A stretch of DNA of 11,590 nucleotides from assembly GCF_000264905.1 (NCBI RefSeq), contig NW_006763141.1:8216-19805 (forward strand), given 5' to 3'. How positions within the stretch are numbered: the first letter of the stretch is position 1; each line of letters begins with the position of its first letter. Of this stretch, positions 1 to 8,054 are shown piece after piece. The stretch is from Stereum hirsutum FP-91666 SS1. Lineage: Eukaryota; Basidiomycota; Agaricomycetes; Russulales; Stereaceae. The notes beneath the pieces are model-generated. The model saw only the letters and a list, made by a program, of their open reading frames with translations. It did not search any database and was not told the origin of the DNA. The translations under genes and the position numbers were made by a program.

Positions 1-560
1 TCAGGTACTCTTGCTATAACCTTACCAAAACCTGCCACTTGTCATATCAAAAGTCGCCACAGTCCATAGTGAATTTTATAGTGAAAGTTGTCACACTTAT
101 GGGGCACAGTGAGAGCTCTCAATAGAGCTTCATGTGCTCCTAACTGATCTAATGCTGTGTAGGTATAGTCATTTTTCAGCAACATTCAACCACTCAAACA
201 ACTAGAGTCATAAACAACTTGTAGAAGTAGGGTAGAGTCCGCATCTATCCTCTTCAGTACATATGTTGAGAATGGCACAAGTAATTAAACATTATTCTCT
301 GCACAAAAGACACTGCGGTAAAGGAGAGTTAATGTGGGTAGAGGCACATCTTGCGTTCACAGCGGCATATTTTGCACTCACAGCATGTTTCACACTCGCA
401 GATGCAGTGTGTTTCCCATTCTGTTTGATTGGGTTTGAACTTTTCTCTCAGGAGATTGCTTATACTAAAGTATATTGAGATGAGCTGCATTCTATGCCAT
501 CTTGAGTTGGGTTATTACTGTATAACACCTAAAGATGATGTCATCCTTTGTTGTAGCTGT
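1..560. other. Unassigned sequence, no supported gene
   Basis: This stretch is moderately AT-rich. Its longest frame is 263-478 on the plus strand (71 codons, cysteine- and phenylalanine-rich), which matches no family I know and has no visible intron or promoter support. A pyrimidine-rich run ending in CAG lies just before 461 and another ending in TTGTAG ends near 556; both resemble 3' splice sites, so this could be intron or exon debris of a gene entering from the left. No function is proposed. Confidence 0.4.
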
Positions 561-581
561 CAACTGGGCTAAACGGCACAA

Positions 582-719
582 ATGGTGAAGTGGCCAGAAT
601 GGCATTCAAATATGCAAGCTTGGTTTGATCGCCACATGAGGTGGCTAACGCAACCAACAATTGGGTTTCTGGGTTTGTCTATGACTAATAACATGTCTCC
701 AGCATCTCTACACGCTCAG
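582..719 (+). pseudogene. Possible coding exon remnant ending at a splice donor
   Basis: An ATG at 582 opens a tryptophan-rich frame (first residues MVKWPEWHSNMQAWFDRHMR) that stays open to a TAG at 753-755. It meets a good donor, CAG/GTAAAC, at 719/720, ten bases before repeat copy A begins at about 730. The composition looks protein-like, but the same frame has a TAA (574-576) shortly upstream, after an acceptor-like TTGTAG at about 556, so either a frameshift or chance is involved. I do not recognise the product. It may be the last surviving exon of a host gene interrupted by the repeat. The reading beyond 719 belongs to the repeat and is probably not coding. Confidence 0.25.
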
Positions 720-729
720 GTAAACACAG

Positions 730-1226
730 TAACCATGGCAATACCCCCAGGGTAGATGTTCTCCTCCTCCCCTAGACATGGCACCACTACCAAGGCCACG
801 ATCATTGTTTTTGTGTCCGGCGTGCTCCCCATCACTTAGCATTAACATAGGACTACCCATGACAGCAAAACCCAAGAAAATCGAACCACTATATCCCCAG
901 TTCTGGCCTGTCCACCCCCTTTTACCTCAATAGAGCAATATCTTGCTGACCATTTACACTATAACTTCGGAACGAATGGACTGATTCATTCTAAAATTAT
1001 TTTGTACCCTCTTATACATTTATCAATGTTTCTCAAATAGTCAGAACACTCAAAATTGGCCTCCTTCATGTTGTCTAAATTGGGCCACAATTCATGTTTT
1101 ATACGTCAATTCCATCGAAATGACACCCAGCAATGTGATCTGTTTGTCCTAATTCACAATACTCACAAAGTTACCGAAATACCCTCAGATCACCCTGTTT
1201 CCCCTACTGATCTACTCTTAGGTATC
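730..1226 (+). repeat. Dispersed repeat, copy A (uninterrupted)
   Basis: About 500 bp that align base for base with 10318-11127 on the same strand. Blocks such as the one around 805-840 (ATCATTGTTTTTGTGTCCGG) are identical, and divergence elsewhere is largely single-base change, with visual identity roughly 80-93 percent by sub-block. Copy A lacks the 290-bp solo LTR present in copy B: its AATTC at 1108-1112 is the intact empty site. The first 40 bp also occur inverted at 9034-9074. The element has no coding capacity and no recognised termini, so its class is unknown; a non-autonomous transposon or LTR fragment is possible. Confidence 0.85.
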
Positions 1227-1235
1227 TAGTACCCC

Positions 1236-1307
1236 CACCCTAGCATCTTTACTATTATTCTACCATTTTCCCCTATTTTTATCGGCCATCGTTCCATCCC
1301 TATTCAC
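1236..1307 (+). repeat. Short segment repeated in inverse orientation near the window end
   Basis: The segment beginning with TAGCATCTTTACTATTATTC resembles the reverse complement of 11500-11571. Shared landmarks in order are TAGC, ACTATTATT, a C/T-rich block, TATTTTTATCG, CCATC, ATCC and TATTC, at roughly 75 percent identity by eye. In copy A it follows the direct repeat without a break. In copy B the equivalent segment is inverted and about 400 bp away. The downstream 1280-1400 sequence is pyrimidine-rich and of low complexity. Confidence 0.6.
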
Positions 1308-1393
1308 CCTGTGATTATCCCTGCCCATATTCCCCATTTTATCCATGTATAACCCAGCCTGTTTCACTATATACACCCTACCTACCTGCCGTA

Positions 1394-1672
1394 CTACTCT
1401 ACCACATCGGCCCTGCATTTGCGTATCCTCGTAATGGCTGAAATGATTTCCTCTATGTCACCATCTGCTCTACTATCATCCCTTGTACCAGCCATCCTTG
1501 CTTTGGTCTTTGTGTTCGTCCTCGCCATCTTCTTCCCTGAATTTACTTTCCTCATCTTCGAGGCCGCTGGAGTCCTTATCTCGCAAATATCCTCCCCCTT
1601 AGCTTTTGTACTGTTATAGTTTATTATATATAACTGAGCATTTACTGAGCATCCTCTGAGGCTCTTGCACAT
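1394..1672 (-). pseudogene. Weak minus-strand coding remnant, lysine/acid-rich
   Basis: A 92-codon frame ends in TAG at 1394-1396. Its last 60 residues are strongly charged (KMRKVNSGKKMARTNTKTKA, then an acidic stretch containing DGDIEEII). An overlapping minus frame gives an equally charged segment with LEDEESKFREEDGEDEH, so the correct frame is not clear and a frameshift may lie inside. The opposite strand (1419-1619) reads as a hydrophobic 66-residue frame that is probably the shadow of the charged one. No domain is recognised. It could be a fragment of a transposon or host nuclear protein; chance cannot be excluded. Confidence 0.25.
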
Positions 1673-1858
1673 TCCGTACAGGCAGGCATTATTGTGCAGC
1701 TTTCTTTACCATTCTCTGATTCACCCCGTCAACCTTACTTCGCTTCTGTCTTTGCCAACATCACTCACCTGGGATGTTTCGCTTATGACGATTTGCATGC
1801 TGTGGGTAGCGCTTTCCCTGTCCGGAACACTCTACATATAGATGAACTTGCGCTGTGA
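1650..1858 (+). pseudogene. Possible terminal exon, unknown protein
   Basis: A frame without an ATG runs open from 1649 to a TGA at 1856-1858, about 69 residues, and has a convincing mixed composition (internal piece YFASVFANITHLGCFAYDDL, C-terminus IDELAL). It is preceded by TAACTGA (a branch-site-like motif at about 1631-1637) and an acceptor-like CTGAG ending at 1649, which would make it the last exon of a spliced gene. The upstream exon is not evident; 1419-1619 is a candidate but is not in a clear relation. I recognise no family. The frame is below the usual ORF threshold only because it lacks a start codon. Confidence 0.3.
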
Positions 1859-1859
1859 T

Positions 1860-2150
1860 TTGACATGCTCCAGAGAGAGCACAGTGAATTCACCCTCTAA
1901 GCAATGAACTAAAACCATGAGATGAGAGTAAAAATGGAAAACAAACGAAAACTATATACAAATAAGAGTTAAAAGGGATGCACAGTCACCACCCCCCTTA
2001 GTTCTGTGGGCTCGTCCTCGCCCTCGTCCTTTTATCCAGTAGTAGTGTATCTCCCTTCATCACTACCGCATCAGAGATAACATACTGGCATTTATTCTTG
2101 TGCAAAGGCAAGGAGGCTACAGGTACAGGCGTGAATGCAGTAGAGTTTAT
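1860..2150. other. Intergenic, nothing recognised
   Basis: Contains an A-rich patch (about 1909-1978), a TC-rich patch (about 1998-2035) and no convincing open frame, repeat or RNA signature. It may be the spacer between the plus-strand frame ending at 1858 and the minus-strand frames that end from 2154 upward. Confidence 0.5.
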
Positions 2151-2153
2151 GGA

Positions 2154-2993
2154 TTAAGATAGAGACAGCATGTGTTTGGCTATTGCGGAAACAGCGGTGG
2201 ACAAAACTTTTTTGTTGTTGATGGGTCGTTTGGTAACCGTGGTGCTTGCTCTGGGTTGGGTGGTGGTTGCTCCAGGTTGACACCAGGGTGAAAATGTAAT
2301 ACAGTGCACAGGTGACAGCCTAGTCAATGCTCTCGCAGGTTTCGGCGGTAGCTTCTTATTGGGGTAGAGTTCTGGCTACACCGCAAAGTGAAGCTCATGG
2401 ATTTGCCAGGTTTTGTATATCAAACCAATAGAGGTCGAGCGGGTGGGGTATAATGAAGGGTGTAATAAAGACAGAATTTGCGAGTGTGCCAATGCAGGAA
2501 CTCCTGTTCCCTTTCATATTAGTGTTCTTGCCAGACCCGTCAGCCTTCTTTTGCAAGGTAGCAGAGGCGAACCTTGAACAACAAGTGAGAATCAAGGACA
2601 TGGAATATATACAAGGAAGACTAACCTTGAATAATAAGTAGCACTCAATGATCTCCACTGCACATAGGACCTTTGCCTTGAGCTGGAAGATACACCAATT
2701 GTCGTGCCGGTGGAAGATAGCTTTGCTTTCGGCAACAAATTCATCCCATCGTGCGTCTCGACTTTCTCACTGACCTAAGAAGCGGTATACTAGGTTCTGA
2801 TTTGGGAGTGTGTCGAAGTGATAGGTAAGGACCCTACAAGATGGATGTCAGGAAGTAACAGAGAATCAGGATGAGAGAACAGCACAGACACAATCTTCTT
2901 GCCACCACCCTCACCCTTTAAGGGCTTGACAGTAAAGCTGAACCCACAATACTCAAGCGGCCTGACAGTGAAAACATGAGAGCAACCATATAA
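2154..2993 (-). pseudogene. Possible decayed minus-strand spliced gene, unknown product
   Basis: Reading the minus strand from 2993, an exon-like block follows an acceptor-like CCCAG and stays open to TAG at 2790-2792. It has a protein-like composition (VFTVRPLEYCGFSFTVKPLK, then KKIVSVLFSHPDSLLLPDIH). The same frame continues after two TAG codons, at 2790-2792 and about 2778-2780, into a serine-rich piece ending near 2629. There a 53-bp intron-like segment follows (CAAG/GTTAGT at the donor, TTGTTGTTCAAG at the acceptor). Beyond it several frames are open, including 2395-2577, and 2154-2513 with one TAG at 2376-2378. The TAG codons could be former CAG codons. I recognise no domain, and the choice of frame after the intron is not certain. 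Either a pseudogene or a run of coincidental open frames. Confidence 0.3.
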
Positions 2994-2998
2994 CTGGG

Positions 2999-3260
2999 AT
3001 CACGTGAGCATGGGATATCCCACGGGATAATGGTGGCCATAAGGCACGGCACCAAGGCAGCCCGCCCATATGACTTATCCCCCTCTCCCTCGCTTGTTGC
3101 TTATTTTTTCCGAAGGCATATCGCATCGCTTGGGCCGCGCTCGGGTCCGAAGGCATATCACATCCAATGATCATTGCTCCGATGCGATATTGGCCCACCC
3201 GCCTCCCCTTCCTCAACCCCATCCATTTCCGCCCCTGCCTCAATGTCACGCTCCCCATGA
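2999..3260 (+). promoter_or_regulatory. Promoter-like region ahead of the tandem array
   Basis: Shows a cluster of fungal promoter marks: an E-box CACGTG at 3001-3006; a 14-bp direct repeat TCCGAAGGCATATC at 3109-3122 and 3146-3159 (both followed by a CATC motif); CCAAT at 3164-3168; its inverse ATTGG at 3189-3193; then a long C/T-rich tract from about 3197 to 3330. Such pyrimidine tracts commonly precede transcription starts in filamentous fungi. The orientation suggests transcription to the right into 3489-4320. Overlapping frames at 3070-3438 and 3167-3514 are proline/serine/histidine-rich products of this tract and may not be translated. Confidence 0.4.
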
Positions 3261-3488
3261 CCTTCTCCCCTGCCACACTCTCCCCACATCTGAGCCACTC
3301 CCCCTCACACCTCCACGACCCACACACGCACGCTCAATCGGTTTTCCCTCTGTCCGTATCACCCACGCCTCTGCCCGCGCCCCAGAGTACGAGCCTCGGG
3401 ATGAGGCTGAGTTGTCTTGTGAAGATGTTGATACATAGAGGGAGAGGTTGCGGAGGTGCGGAGGCATTTAAGGTGCATCGGGTGCTGA

Positions 3489-4320
3489 AGGCAGAGCACC
3501 TGCACTTGGTTTGACGATGATCGGCTCCCTTGTTGTTGAGAACAACGGTGACCGCCCTGGTGAGTCCCTCATACCCCTCCACTATCATTTTCCCTCGTTT
3601 TCGCTCGGATCATGTCGCGTTCCCAATGTAGCGGGATTAACTGACTTGTATCAATATACCGCATCACCTCCTGCACTTGGTTCAACAAAGACCATCCTCC
3701 TCCTCGTCGAGAACAACGGTGGCCATCCTGGTGAGTCCCCTATATGCCCCTACTCGAACTTTTACTCGTTTTGGCTCAGGTCATGTTGCTTTCTTCATGT
3801 AGTGGGATATTTGACTCTTATGAACCGTCTCCATCACTCCCTACATTTTGTTTGACAATAATCGGCTTTGTCATTGTTGAGAACGACGGTGTCTGCCTTG
3901 GTGAGTCCCCTATACCCCCCATGCACCTATTTTTGCCCCTTTTCGCTCAAATCATGTCGCGTTCTCGATGTAGTGGGATCAATTGACTTGTATGAGCCTC
4001 CTGCATCCCGCCCTATATCTTGTTTGACACAGATCGGCTTTCTTGTTGTCCAGAACGACGATCACTATCCCGGTGAGTGCTCTCTACTCGCGTTTTTGCT
4101 CGGTTTTACTCAAATCACCTAGCATCTCCAATGTAGCCTGGTCAACTGGCTTGTAGGAATTTCCTGCATCACTCCCTGCATCTTTTTGATGACTATAAGT
4201 CTCCCTCATTGTTGAGAATAACAGTGTGTGCTCCGGTGAGTCTCCTATACCCCTCTACTCAGAACTTTGCTCCTTTTCACTTGAATTACCTTGCGTTCTC
4301 TATGTAGCTGTATCAATCGA
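3489..4320 (+). repeat. Tandem array of about five 171-bp units, each with an intron-like segment
   Basis: Units start again at the donors 3560, 3731, 3901, 4073 and 4236, so the periods are 171, 170, 172 and 163 bp. Every unit has GTGAGT at its donor and ATGTAG at its acceptor (acceptors end at 3631, 3802, 3973, 4136, 4307), bounding intron-like segments of 72, 72, 73, 64 and 72 bp. The blocks between them are 99, 98, 99 and 99 bp and share GGATCAATTGACTTGTATGA-like starts and GAGAACRACGGTG-like ends. A partial unit precedes 3560 and another follows 4307. Divergence between units is considerable, so the duplication is not recent, yet the splice-like hexamers are unchanged in all five. Confidence 0.9.
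3511..4122 (+). pseudogene. Repeat-encoded 57-residue tandem protein, probably decayed
   Basis: One frame runs from 3511 (TTG, first ATG at 3517) to TAG at 4120-4122, broken only by TGA at 3853-3855. A one-base loss in the 3803-3900 block is compensated by a one-base gain in the 3901-3973 segment. Because a unit is 171 bp (57 codons) and the first two intron-like segments are 72 bp without stops, the frame is the same whether or not these segments are removed; the 99-bp blocks would be symmetric phase-1 exons of 33 codons. Repeated residues include VVENNGDRPGES and, later, GSIDLYEPPAS followed by FLVVQNDD. No family is recognised. The fourth block (4137-4235) carries TAG and TGA codons in this frame, so the distal array is not coding. 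Either a decaying repeat gene or a satellite that happens to be open. Confidence 0.4.
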
Positions 4321-4349
4321 CTCAAATAATGTCCCACATCAGCCTAGTC

Positions 4350-5370
4350 ATGACGTGTTTTCCTAGGAATCCCTTCACGCATTCTGAATGCGCTCCCAGT
4401 GACTGGGTCATTTTTTTTTGACCTCGCGTTGTTCCAACACCGGAGCAGGTGCAGAGCAGGGTGATGGGGTCGTTGGTTGATTTAGATTAGTACATGGTGG
4501 TAGATGAGGTGCAGAAGGCTGTGGTTTGTGTTGATAGGATGTTTATTGTATGTATATAGATTCATGACCTATATATCAATATTTGGCCCTACTTCAATTG
4601 TGTGAGCCTGTGTATGAGAGCCAACAATCAATAATCAAAACCCTCGGCCAATATGTTAAGAGGACTGAGACACCCGATTCGAGGGCGGTCTCGAAAATCC
4701 CGGAAAAACCTGTGAATAATCTCAAAATGTCAGTAAACCATATAAATAAGCCTTGCACGGCTATGCCATCAAGGTAGTCCACCTAATACTCTCCACTGGT
4801 GGTACACATATCTACCGGCTGATTGGAGGCATCTGACGAGGGAGAATATGAGACAGAAATGAAAACCTCGTGCGAGTAGTCTTGAGCACGGAAGAGACAC
4901 AGGGACCAGCACCAAGACAAAAAGAAAAAGAGGAGATTGTTGGTGTTAATGCTGATGATCATTCAAGATAAGGTTCAGAAAGCTATATACATGGGTTTCA
5001 AGCTTAGATCAAACTCAGATAGCCGTAAAAGGTAAGTATGAACTATGTAACTAAAGGCTAGGAAATTCCTCACTTATCCTGAATATACAGCCCAGAAATG
5101 GGGTGTTACAAAGACCGAAGATGACAAAAAACACACAATCCATAGTGATCACATGAGATATTGACAATAGCGTGTCGCATTGAATGTGATGATGCTGATA
5201 CAATTATACATAGCAAAGCAACATACAATGCAAGAAAACAATACAAAGTGAGCATCTGACAGCAACAACAAAACACAGCAAGAGCCCAGAAATTGTGTAC
5301 AAGGCCCTATAGCGACAGCTATATTCCAAGAAAAACCTAAGGCACACCAGAAACCCTTTCTCTTCAAACA
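4350..5370. other. Unassigned, no supported gene
   Basis: AT-leaning sequence with only short frames. The 4583-4777 plus frame and 4594-4782 minus frame overlap each other and neither resembles a known protein. A minus-strand frame at 5149-5367 is cysteine- and phenylalanine-rich, and its T/G-rich minus-strand base composition looks more like a fungal 3' untranslated region, which would fit the possible minus-strand gene ending at 5374. An isolated donor-like GGTAAGTATG occurs at about 5031. No repeat or RNA structure was noticed. Confidence 0.4.
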
Positions 5371-5373
5371 ATC

Positions 5374-5525
5374 CTACTGTTCTTTGGTACGCAATAACAC
5401 CTCATCTCCCCGTCTGCCGTTGTGGAGGTACGGAACTTGTTGAAGGAGGAGGGAATCGGGATGTGGTCGCTCGGTCTATAGAGGTAGAAGAGAGGCCGAG
5501 AAATTAGAGTAATGATGTACACACC
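5374..5525 (-). CDS. Possible last exon and intron of a small minus-strand gene
   Basis: On the minus strand a 49-bp intron-like segment (5524 down to 5476) begins GTGTGT, contains ACTCTAAT as a branch-like motif and ends CCTCTATAG. It is followed by a 102-base block (5475-5374) open to TAG at 5374-5376, with the protein-like residues TERPHPDSLLLQQVPYLHNG and C-terminus RTKEQ. The frame joins in phase with an upstream open frame that lacks ATG back to a TGA near 5780. T/G-rich minus-strand sequence after the stop (5160-5370) resembles a 3' untranslated region. No domain is recognised. A second frame of the exon is also open, so coding status is uncertain; a spliced non-coding RNA is an alternative. 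Confidence 0.3.
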
Positions 5526-5800
5526 GAATTAATAGATGCGAGTACTTGAAGGGATCTGAGAGAGTTGTAGGTTGCTACGGATAGACCAGAGTGTAGTATA
5601 GAAACGGAACGAGAGAAGAGAGCGGAAGAAGAAGAGGGTAGTGGGGGTATTGAGGCGAGGTGAGTGGAGACGGAATAAAGAGAGTGAATGGTAATGGCGA
5701 CGAGAGGCAGATGATAGTGTTGACGAGCTAGACAGACAGACAGACAATGGGAAGACAGACAGGCAGACGGAAACGTTTGAGTTCACGGGGTGAGGGGGGA
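5526..5800 (-). promoter_or_regulatory. CT-rich leader or promoter tract (minus-strand sense)
   Basis: For about 270 bp the minus strand is strongly pyrimidine-rich (plus strand GA-rich). A 92-codon minus frame (5529-5807, rich in serine, leucine and arginine) covers it, but long open frames are expected in such a tract. A TATTTAT motif lies further upstream on the minus strand at about 5941-5947. Taken with the downstream intron-like segment it resembles a 5' leader of a minus-strand transcript; this is inference from composition and order only. Confidence 0.35.
5731..5746 (+). repeat. Tetranucleotide microsatellite (GACA)4
   Basis: Four perfect GACA units, followed after a short gap by further imperfect GACA/GGCA units at about 5754-5768. 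It sits inside the GA-rich tract and is likely length-variable between strains. Confidence 0.9.
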
Positions 5801-5949
5801 CCTGCATTCAAGAGGTGGCAGGACACCAGTATAAGTGACAAGCGAACATTGCTTCCCGACCAGCCGCGCGTACTCATGCGCTGTCGGAAAAGCTACAAGT
5901 GCATCGGAACACTGGAAAACACGATCAGAGATCCAGAGAGATAAATAGA

Positions 5950-7290
5950 GTGTCCAAGAAATGAATGGGGAGGCTAAGTGAGATTCAGTATCGTAAAATC
6001 GAAGATAAATAGTAGTGAGTGTTCCATGTTCGAAGAGGAAGAAGTCAAACGATGTTATTAACTATCCAAGAGTGTTCCGGGACCGAAACCTGCAGCTACT
6101 GACGAACACGAGCGATGTGGAGGTCCTCTGTGGCCCTCACATAGAGTGGCAGACTTGGATGCCCAATCCAATCGCCAAGACTCGTCCACATGCTGCGGCG
6201 CAAGGTTACGAGCCAGAACATACTCCATTCAAGCCAATAAACCGCCAACACGATAGGGATTAGTGGTGGAAATTAAAAGAAGCATAAAAAACAAATAAAA
6301 GATTGAAAAAGCGTACTAATAATGAAGCCCAGAGTGAAGCCTAGAGAGAACCAGAGAAGACTCGCACTCGAAAATGATTTGCTGGTGAAGGTTAAGCATG
6401 AGTGAAGTGCTGTACAAAGTTTCGAGGCAAACGGGGGAGAGCGAGTGCTAGCAATAAATCAAAAAACAAAGTGGAAGGAGAGGCGAGGTGTGGCTGAACC
6501 CGAGGCCGCACATTCCGTTCCTAGTCCCGGGCGGATGGCTCTGGCCCTTCGTCCACTAGTGATGTCGATTTGGCGTGCCATGATCGCTGCTACTTGAAAA
6601 CTATTGCTCCGAGTGTTGGAGGCGATACCTGAGATTCCCTAGAAGTGCTCAAACAGGACAGTTCAGTAGTCCAAGGAAAAACAAAAACAAAAGCGAATAA
6701 AAAGCCGTAATTGTGCAGAACAGGGTCAACCGGGAATTGACAGTCTGGCGGAATGAGCGTTCGTACGTTCCCAAGTCGCGACTCTAACTCCGTTTCCTTC
6801 TCATATGGGGGAGTACACGAGTACACCCGTGTGCTCCTCCACACCGTGACATCCACAGTATGCTATGATGCACGCTCCTACAGCAAACCGCACGTCAGCA
6901 TCAATACCTCGACGAGAAAGGCGATAAAAGCAAAAATACACAATTCTGGTGTAAACGATTCCAGCGCCAATGAAGTGGTAATACCAATCATCACGATCCT
7001 TGTCCTCCGTCCTCCATCCTCCGTGTCCATATCCATGCCACTACGCAGTTTTTGACTCTATGGCAGTATTCACGAGACCTCCTGGAGTAGGTGTGCTCCT
7101 CGGCCCAGGTAATCTGTACCCACACCCTATACTGCCAATTAGGTACACCCTCACGAAGAGTTCACGACGGTAACTGAACATGATGTAACCAAAGGACTGG
7201 ACACACCTTGTGACTGGAAACAGTTCCACAAAAACATAATGAATCAGCTCCCCCCTGAGGGTTTTGTCTATGAGGCCCGACACGCAAACA
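5950..7290. other. Unassigned, no supported gene
   Basis: Holds short frames on both strands (plus 6015-6263 and 6753-7055; minus 6590-6856 and 7041-7283), which overlap each other or stand alone and match no family I know. Small local features include a tandem GAGTACAC doublet at about 6811-6826 and an A-rich patch at 6270-6312. A quick reading found no tRNA, retroelement motif or repeat of other parts of the window. It may be decayed coding DNA, but I cannot support a gene. Confidence 0.4.
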
Positions 7291-7476
7291 CGGGATAGAT
7301 ACCATGCCTGAGCTTCTATTCCTGACAGTTAATTCACCTTGTGCTTACACGCTCCAATTTTGAAGTAAGTTCACCGCTATCCTTCTTGCTTTCTCTGTAT
7401 TTCTGACTTTGATATCTTCGCGCCTTTGACATGCTCGACTGTGTCCTCCTGATTTTCGAATTGCGGAAGATTCCAG

Positions 7477-7980
7477 GTGAGCGTCCCATCCCTAACTGAC
7501 ACACGCTCTGTACTATCATGAATTATTTGTCTTAGTATCTCCCTCATTTTGGTTATTCATTTGGTTGTTTATTGGGTATCTACTTGCTGACACCTTTTAG
7601 ACTTTCACCAGACCTCCGGCCTTCGGAAATCAGATTTTGACGGAATCATCAGTTGAGTGCGCAATGTAGGCTGACATTGCTGACACTTCTGACTGTGTGG
7701 TGAGGGGGCTGATGGCCCAGCACACACAGACACAGACACTGAGATGGGGTACAGAGACAAGGGTAAGGGTATGTACATGGACGAGTTTTTGCAACCTAAC
7801 CCTAACCCTAAACTGGGAGAACTCCGAACTGTGCCACAGTGGCCCCACAAACGTCCGCCACAACCACAACCGACATTAACACTGGCAAAGAAGGCAAGAA
7901 GAATTAGTGCGAGTGAACGACAAAGCATGCCGGCAAACATACCTGAAGTTGGATGTCGGCCAGTCTTCATGAACGTCTAA
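7477..7980 (+). pseudogene. Possible fragment of a spliced plus-strand gene, unknown product
   Basis: A donor CAG/GTGAGC at 7476/7477 is followed by CCTAACTGAC (branch-like, 7491-7500) and TTGTCTTAG ending at 7535, giving a possible 59-bp intron. A second strong acceptor, TGCTGAC then CACCTTTTAG, ends at 7600. Downstream a frame is open from about 7690 to TAA at 7978-7980. Residues after the ATG at 7744 include MGYRDKGKGMYMDEFLQPNP, a proline/glutamine-rich middle and a basic KKARRISASERQ segment. Just before the donor the sequence can encode FDMLDCVLLIFELRKIP. A 121-codon minus frame (7605-7970) overlaps it and I take it as the shadow, though this is not proven. The sequence stops resembling a gene before the retroelement at 8055. 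Confidence 0.3.
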
Positions 7981-8054
7981 TTCAGCTAGTCAGACAAGAA
8001 GACCTACCTGGGAGTGGAAAGTGCTAGTCCAGGTTCAGTGAGTGTGAGTGTAAA

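Noticed and set aside
2953..3588. Several overlapping frames on both strands (minus 2953-3327, 3246-3467, 3334-3588; plus 3070-3438)
   Set aside because: Produced by the GC- and pyrimidine-rich promoter-like tract; low-complexity residues and no consistent frame.
3489..4320. CRISPR array
   Set aside because: Units are 171 bp with diverged full-length similarity, not short identical repeats with unique spacers, and the genome is eukaryotic.
7795..7812. Telomere-like run of CCCTAA units
   Set aside because: Only about three units, and in the plus frame of 7690-7980 it simply reads as a PNPNPK segment; too short to call an interstitial telomere.
7605..7970. 121-codon minus-strand frame, partly hydrophobic
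   Set aside because: Overlaps a plus frame of more natural composition; cysteine/serine/leucine-rich shadow pattern, no domain recognised. Not fully excluded.
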